From Nanobdellota archaeon (GTDB taxonomy: Archaea; Nanobdellota; Nanobdellia; SCGC-AAA011-G17; VGLX01): a stretch of DNA of 9,359 bases. A program made the position numbers and the translations under genes. Below are positions 6,035 through 9,359 of the stretch, piece after piece. The stretch's first letter is position 1, and each line of letters opens with the position of its first letter. The stretch is taken from positions 1-9,359 of the forward strand of contig JAHIPG010000055.1 in the NCBI GenBank assembly GCA_018894775.1, written 5' to 3'. The notes beneath the pieces are model-generated. The model was not told the DNA's origin and did no database searches. It saw nothing but the letters and a program-made list of their open reading frames with translations.

Positions 6035-7927
6035 TTATTTTTTCTTTTCTTTTTGCACCCTATTAACGGTTACCAATCTTAGTTGGTCAATAGCTTCGGG
6101 TGCTAGTTTACCATAATCTGCAAGCATTTTCTTCTGCAATCCTGCTATCTCTGTTGTTTTTTCCTGGATTTGGTTCTGGCTTAGCTTATGGCCATTGATC
6201 TGAGTCTCTAGATTACTGATCTTAGAATCAATGCTTGATTTCAGATCTGCCAGTTCTTTCAGTCTTCCATGGTAACCTGATTTCTTATCAGGCCTGTCTA
6301 GCTCTATCATGCTCACATCATTGAACAGGTTCTTATAATGAGGTTTCTTTGCAAGCTGTTCAATCTTTGTACTGAAGTTAGCTCTCAGACTCAGAGAGTT
6401 CTTCAATGCCCTATCAAACGATTCACTATAGCCAAATGCCTGTAGTTTTACATACATCTGTTCAGGTTCAGGTTTTCTGAACTGCTCTTTGTCAACATAT
6501 ACATACATAGCTGGCAGCTTAACCTTCTCAAAATTTCTTATAACGTCATCTGCAACCTCAGAGTTTTGTAAGAATGTTGTCAAAGGTATTGTGCTTTCGT
6601 TGAACAGGTATTCTAAAAATAGTTTCTGGAATTCTTTCATAGTGTTAACTGTATGATCCATGTCAAGACTAGTTCCGCCTGATGAAGAAACTTTTGATAC
6701 CCAAAAAGGTAGTGCCGGATAAACTGTACCCAGTTTATCAACGTAAGCTTCTTCTGGCTTAACAATTGATGATTTTCCATGACTATTGCTTAAACATCCT
6801 TTCAGAATCTTAGCAACTTCATCAATCTGTTCTTCGCTCATCTGGTATAGTTCAGGCTTTGCGTTAAGTTTCTGCTTCTCTACTTCCAGAACTTCCATTA
6901 TCTTAGAAATCTCTTTATGTTTTTCATATTTGGATATTGTTCCGAAACGAGGTAAGTCAAAATCGTCTCTCAGCTTAATCGGGCTGTCATAACTTCCATC
7001 TATTATTCCACCCAATAATGTTATAAGACTTGTCCTTTTCATAAGCGTATTATTGTCATCAACTGCATCTCTCAGTTCTTTCTCTAATGCAGAGTATTCT
7101 CCATCAACGATTTTTACTTTTCCTTCACTATCCTTATATAATAGGACAGGTTCGCTAAGTTCTTCATCAACTAATGGATGAAAAAATTTGAAAGCTTCAG
7201 CTGTTGTTGAATCGGGTGATTTCTTCAGCTTTTTCTCATTGATGTTCTTCTTTCTTTTGAATGTCTGTTTAGCTCCGAGGTACATATCCTTGAAAAGGTA
7301 TCTTTTTCTCCTGTCATTCTTTGAATATTTCAGAACCATCCATGCAGGGTATATAGCAAGACCTAAAGGTCCTAGTAAAAAGCATGCTCCTCCTGATGCT
7401 GCAAGACCTGCAATCTCATCCCAGTTCTCGATAAGAGATATTCCTACACCTTGAATTTCTTCAAGGTTCTTGACAGTCTTTTTCTGTTCTGTAACATAAA
7501 ACCATCCATCCTTTTTCTCTTCAATATTCTTTGCTGAGATTTGGCTGTATTCGCCATTTTTACTGATGGATGCTGTTACAAATCCTTCAATAACCTGTGT
7601 TGGAACATAAATGCTTCCCATCTTTAATGAAAATTCGTCCTCTGAACTAACACTTCCTGACTTTAATTTCTCTACAACTTTCTTAGCTTTCCTATCATAC
7701 TTCTTTGATTGTTCATATATGTTCTTCAAGTCTGCTTTCAAAGAAGGTGCAGATGGAAAACCACTGGGTCCTACGTATAGTTCTGAGAATAATCCATTCT
7801 CAATCTTTGCTTCTAGATATGTTTTTTCAGATTCTAGAACTCCTGCCAAATCTTTATTAACATGTTTTAATCTTTTAAAAAGATCTGTTAGATATGTATC
7901 TATATTCTTTTCTTCTATCATAGCCAT
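6035..7927 (-). CDS. Large membrane-associated protein with coiled-coil ends, unknown family
   Basis: 630 residues. The N-terminal part (1-100) is charged and helical. Residues 100-160 look beta-rich (SIYVPTQVIEGFVTASISKN, then WFYV). Residues 171-201 form the only clear membrane segment (GGACFLLGPLGLAIYPAWMV core), followed by a strongly basic stretch (204-236, with DRRKRY and KRKK). This suggests an anchor or re-entrant hairpin with most of the protein in the cytoplasm. Residues 240-540 are a long mixed domain with no motif I recognise. Residues 553-604 are a coiled coil (LKELADLKSSIDSKISNLET onward), and the end is KEKKK. The membrane segment shares a P-L...I-x-P-A pattern and a basic flank with that of the 187-residue protein, so they may sit in the same membrane complex. 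The first of two possible ATGs (MAM) is chosen because the G-run lies ten bases before it. No known family assigned. Confidence 0.9.
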   Translation of the reverse strand: MAMIEEKNIDTYLTDLFKRLKHVNKDLAGVLESEKTYLEAKIENGLFSELYVGPSGFPSAPSLKADLKNIYEQSKKYDRKAKKVVEKLKSGSVSSEDEFSLKMGSIYVPTQVIEGFVTASISKNGEYSQISAKNIEEKKDGWFYVTEQKKTVKNLEEIQGVGISLIENWDEIAGLAASGGACFLLGPLGLAIYPAWMVLKYSKNDRRKRYLFKDMYLGAKQTFKRKKNINEKKLKKSPDSTTAEAFKFFHPLVDEELSEPVLLYKDSEGKVKIVDGEYSALEKELRDAVDDNNTLMKRTSLITLLGGIIDGSYDSPIKLRDDFDLPRFGTISKYEKHKEISKIMEVLEVEKQKLNAKPELYQMSEEQIDEVAKILKGCLSNSHGKSSIVKPEEAYVDKLGTVYPALPFWVSKVSSSGGTSLDMDHTVNTMKEFQKLFLEYLFNESTIPLTTFLQNSEVADDVIRNFEKVKLPAMYVYVDKEQFRKPEPEQMYVKLQAFGYSESFDRALKNSLSLRANFSTKIEQLAKKPHYKNLFNDVSMIELDRPDKKSGYHGRLKELADLKSSIDSKISNLETQINGHKLSQNQIQEKTTEIAGLQKKMLADYGKLAPEAIDQLRLVTVNRVQKEKKK

Positions 7928-7935
7928 TTTTCTAC

Positions 7936-7943
7936 TTCCCCCT
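7936..7943 (-). promoter_or_regulatory. Ribosome binding site deciding the start of the 630-residue gene
   Basis: AGGGGGAA on the minus strand places its G-run ten bases before the ATG at 7927-7925. The second in-frame ATG (7921-7919) would be sixteen bases away, so the first is favoured. Confidence 0.65.
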
Positions 7944-8003
7944 GAAGTTTTTCATTTTTGATTATTCTTCTGGCAGCCCATTATTATCAACTCTTTTACC
8001 AGT

Positions 8004-8029
8004 AAAATAATTTTAAAAAAATAATTTTA
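8004..8029 (-). repeat. 12-bp direct repeat containing an oligo-T tract after the 187-residue gene
   Basis: AAAATAATTTTA (plus strand) occurs at 8004-8015 and again at 8018-8029, overlapping the stop codon of the 187-residue gene. The junction makes a run of seven A (8015-8021), that is T7 on the transcribed minus strand. Oligo-T tracts at gene ends can terminate archaeal transcription, so this may cause partial termination. The rest of the gap (7928-8003) holds the next gene's ribosome binding site and otherwise nothing I can name. Confidence 0.5.
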
Positions 8030-8590
8030 TTCTTCTGTTTTGTCTTCAGTTTTTGGTGGAACTTTCTTTCCGTCCCTTTTGAAGACTTTCTTACCTTTCT
8101 TATATGCATAATATGTGGCTGGTATCCATATCAAAGGATTTGCTACCACTACTGCAATACCTGCAGCTGCAGCCAGTTTTTTAATATCCTTTTTCTTCTC
8201 AGGATCCATGTTCTTATATTTCTCAACCATATCTTCCTTGGTACCGGATACATAGTCAAGAGCTTCTTTGGTCTTATCAGTTATATCTTGTTTCTTACCT
8301 TTTATGTAAGAGTCTGCATCTCCAACTTTATTTTCAAGCTCTTCTTTCTTCTTACCATAAGTATCTCCAACTTGGTCTACTTTTTCTTGGACAGTCCCTT
8401 TGAAAGATTTCTTTTTCTCTTCAATATAATTGTCTACTTTTCCAAGTCTGTCTTCGATAATATCCCCTGTACCTTCAAGTTTTTCTCCAACTTTCTGTTT
8501 AGTCTCATCATACTTGTCTTTGAATATTTCTTTGTACTTATCACCTTCTTCTTTTAATACGTCCCACAGTTTTTTTTTCTTAAATGGCAT
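8027..8590 (-). CDS. Charged amphipathic-helix protein with C-terminal membrane helix (LEA/apolipoprotein-like composition)
   Basis: 187 residues, first gene of the minus-strand operon. Residues 10-125 are almost wholly Lys, Glu, Asp, Gly, Tyr and Val in long amphipathic helices with loose internal repeats: KVDNYIEEKKKSFKGTVQEK (51-70) against KVGDADSYIKGKKQDITDK (88-106), and further KVG/QVG/YVSG turns between helices. Residues 138-164 form one membrane helix (LAAAAGIAVVVANPLIWIPA core), followed by a basic and then acidic tail. There is no signal peptide. The likely topology is a long cytoplasmic amphipathic arm lying on or near the membrane, tethered at the C-terminus. The composition resembles LEA proteins and apolipoprotein-type helices, but this is a compositional likeness, not proof of descent. 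Function is unknown; a membrane-coating or scaffold role is a guess. The start is fixed by AGGGAGGGT. Confidence 0.88.
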   Translation of the reverse strand: MPFKKKKLWDVLKEEGDKYKEIFKDKYDETKQKVGEKLEGTGDIIEDRLGKVDNYIEEKKKSFKGTVQEKVDQVGDTYGKKKEELENKVGDADSYIKGKKQDITDKTKEALDYVSGTKEDMVEKYKNMDPEKKKDIKKLAAAAGIAVVVANPLIWIPATYYAYKKGKKVFKRDGKKVPPKTEDKTEE

Positions 8591-8597
8591 TTTTTTT

Positions 8598-8606
8598 ACC
8601 CTCCCT
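8598..8606 (-). promoter_or_regulatory. Ribosome binding site of the 187-residue gene
   Basis: AGGGAGGGT on the minus strand, seven bases before the ATG at 8590-8588, contains a full GGAGG core. It lies in a leader of about 30 bases if transcription starts roughly 25 bases after the TATA box. Confidence 0.7.
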
Positions 8607-8640
8607 AAAATTATAATTGATTTTATGATAAAATAGAGTC

Positions 8641-8653
8641 TATATAAAGGTTT
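8641..8653 (-). promoter_or_regulatory. Archaeal promoter (TATA box with BRE-like bases) for the minus-strand operon
   Basis: On the minus strand, AAACC is followed by TTTATATA (8648-8641), a near-ideal archaeal TATA box with an A-rich BRE-like flank. The expected start of transcription is about 8615-8622, leaving a short leader with a good ribosome binding site. It is the only strong promoter I see for the eight-gene string. Confidence 0.7.
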
Positions 8654-8660
8654 CTATTTT

Positions 8661-8680
8661 TAACCACTATGCAGTGGTTA
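8661..8680. promoter_or_regulatory. Perfect inverted repeat between divergent promoters: likely operator
   Basis: TAACCACT-ATGC-AGTGGTTA is an 8-bp perfect inverted repeat with a 4-base spacer. It lies 12 bases from the minus-strand TATA box and 16 bases from the plus-strand one, just upstream of both BRE positions. That is where a dimeric archaeal regulator could activate, or at short range repress, both directions. No regulator gene is present in the window. Confidence 0.65.
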
Positions 8681-8690
8681 TTAATAATAG

Positions 8691-8704
8691 GCAAAGTTTA
8701 TAAA
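8691..8704 (+). promoter_or_regulatory. Archaeal promoter (TATA box with BRE-like bases) for the lipoprotein/DUF1844 genes
   Basis: GCAAAG precedes TTTATAAA (8697-8704), a good archaeal TATA box with an A-rich BRE-like flank. The expected transcription start is near 8725-8730, which leaves a leader of about 20 bases containing the AAGGGGG site. Confidence 0.65.
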
Positions 8705-8730
8705 CTAAACTAAAAGAAACAAAATAAACT

Positions 8731-8737
8731 AAGGGGG
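8731..8737 (+). promoter_or_regulatory. Ribosome binding site of the lipoprotein gene
   Basis: AAGGGGG lies ten bases before the ATG at 8748, the same type and spacing as before the 630-residue gene on the other strand. It supports this start. Confidence 0.6.
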
Positions 8738-8747
8738 TTTTTCAAAA

Positions 8748-9167
8748 ATGAAACTAACAAAAACAAAAATATTTCTAGCATCAGCAGCAATGGCACTATC
8801 GCTAACAGCAGGATGCATAATTGTAAAAGACAAAGTAAGAGATACACCAGCATACAAAGAATGTATTGAAGACTATGAGGGTATAAAACAAGAAGATTAC
8901 AAACAAGGATCAATTCTCATTGGATTTGACGAAAGTACAACTCCTAATGAAGCAGAAGAATTCATAGAAAGCTGGGATTTCAATAATGAACTAGAAATTA
9001 ACCCAAAAAAATCTACATGGTTCCTCTATACAGAATTATCTGTTCCTGAAGGAAAAGAATTAGATTATGTATGCTACTTCAGAAGTATGGCTGAAGATAC
9101 AATAATTAATTACGCAGATCCAAACCATATAATAAGAATAAATCCTCCAATAATTATGCCTAAATAA
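8748..9167 (+). CDS. Small lipoprotein resembling a stand-alone subtilase (S8) propeptide / I9-like inhibitor
   Basis: 139 residues. The N-terminus is a lipoprotein signal: basic start, hydrophobic core and a lipobox-like LTAGC with the candidate lipidated Cys at 23. The mature part has the layout of the prodomain of secreted subtilases: a first strand GSILIGF (54-60), a helix with acidic and Ala residues (TTPNEAEEFIESW, 64-76), VPEGKEL (99-105), a second helix, and NYADPNHIIRI (121-131), close to the YAEPNY ending typical of those prodomains. In the known families this fold assists folding and inhibits the attached protease. Here no protease domain follows. Inference: a membrane-tethered inhibitor or chaperone acting outside the cell on a subtilase encoded elsewhere, or a repurposed binding domain. 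It is transcribed divergently from the operon and stops one base before the DUF1844 gene starts, so the two are probably co-transcribed. Confidence 0.88.
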   Translation: MKLTKTKIFLASAAMALSLTAGCIIVKDKVRDTPAYKECIEDYEGIKQEDYKQGSILIGFDESTTPNEAEEFIESWDFNNELEINPKKSTWFLYTELSVPEGKELDYVCYFRSMAEDTIINYADPNHIIRINPPIIMPK

Positions 9168-9168
9168 A

Positions 9169-9359
9169 ATGGAAGACAAAGAAAAGAACGAAGCAATGTT
9201 CATGCAACTCATAATGGGTCTGCAAAGCTCAGCATGGATGCTGCTCGGAAAAGTTGCCAACCCTATAACAGGAAAGATGGAAAAGAATCTAGAAGGAGCA
9301 AAAGTAACAATCGATACGATAATGATGCTCAAAGAAAAAACAAAAGGCAACCTTTCCAA
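9169..9359 (+). CDS. DUF1844 domain protein (partial, C-terminus beyond right edge)
   Basis: The frame is open from the ATG at 9169 to the window edge, giving 63 residues. It matches the DUF1844 pattern well as I recall it: a first amphipathic helix (FMQLIMGLQSSAWMLLGKV, 11-29), a conserved turn NPITGKMEKN (31-40), then LEGAKVTIDTIMMLKEKTKG (41-60) and the start of NLS. In that family the core is short (about 70-90 residues), so little is probably missing. The role of DUF1844 is unknown; no catalytic residues are apparent. The start lies one base after the lipoprotein stop with no clear Shine-Dalgarno site, which suggests coupled translation. Its pairing with an exported lipoprotein is odd because this protein has no signal peptide. 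Confidence 0.85.
   Translation, partial: MEDKEKNEAMFMQLIMGLQSSAWMLLGKVANPITGKMEKNLEGAKVTIDTIMMLKEKTKGNLS

Noticed and set aside
7611..7961. 116-residue open frame on the plus strand, and other plus-strand frames between 346 and 8636
   Set aside because: All lie opposite well-supported minus-strand genes with ribosome sites and sensible protein composition; the plus-strand products are Ser/Phe/Leu-rich and lack start signals.
8613..8618. TATAAT-like bacterial -10 box on the minus strand upstream of the 187-residue gene
   Set aside because: It is almost on top of the ribosome binding site and has no convincing -35 partner; the archaeal TATA box at 8641-8648 fits the spacing better.
9060..9359. 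99-residue open frame on the minus strand
   Set aside because: It lies opposite the lipoprotein and DUF1844 genes, and its Ser/Ile/Phe-rich product is typical of antisense shadows.
1..9359. CRISPR array, tRNA, rRNA or insertion sequence
   Set aside because: No regularly spaced repeats, no tRNA-like or rRNA-like stretch, and no transposase or terminal inverted repeats were seen.

Overview
This window looks like a piece of an AT-rich archaeal genome. Both start regions near position 8650 have TATA boxes of the archaeal kind (TTTATATA and TTTATAAA) with A-rich BRE-like bases upstream. The one recognisable enzyme is a classic AAA+ ATPase with a PAN-like layout. Translation starts use a mix of purine-rich Shine-Dalgarno sites and ATGA stop/start overlaps. 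I cannot place the lineage; a DPANN-type archaeon is a guess only.

Layout: a divergent promoter region (about 8591-8747) splits the window. To the left, on the minus strand, runs one long gene string of eight genes (8590 down to the left edge): a 187-residue charged amphipathic protein with a C-terminal membrane helix; a 630-residue membrane/coiled-coil protein; a 300-residue basic Ala-rich protein; a 339-residue all-helical protein; a 450-residue AAA+ ATPase; then three tandem paralogues (387, 404 and at least 111 residues, the last cut by the window edge). The paralogues have an N-terminal signal peptide, and the two complete ones end in a highly conserved two-helix membrane module. Except at 7928-8026, gaps are under 50 bases. 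The last four starts overlap the preceding stop. To the right, on the plus strand, lie a small lipoprotein that resembles a stand-alone subtilase (S8) propeptide / I9-like inhibitor, and immediately after it the start of a DUF1844 protein.

How the genes may work together (inference): the ATPase is the only energy source in the minus-strand operon. It is flanked upstream by cytoplasmic or membrane-associated helical proteins and downstream by three exported, membrane-anchored paralogues. This looks like a membrane-associated, ATP-driven machine or remodelling complex that I cannot match to a named system. A perfect 8-bp inverted repeat (8661-8680) sits midway between the two divergent TATA boxes and could be a shared operator linking the operon to the lipoprotein/DUF1844 pair. 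An operon-internal hairpin with a U-run just before the ATPase gene, and translational coupling after it, suggest that the distal genes are made in lower, matched amounts.
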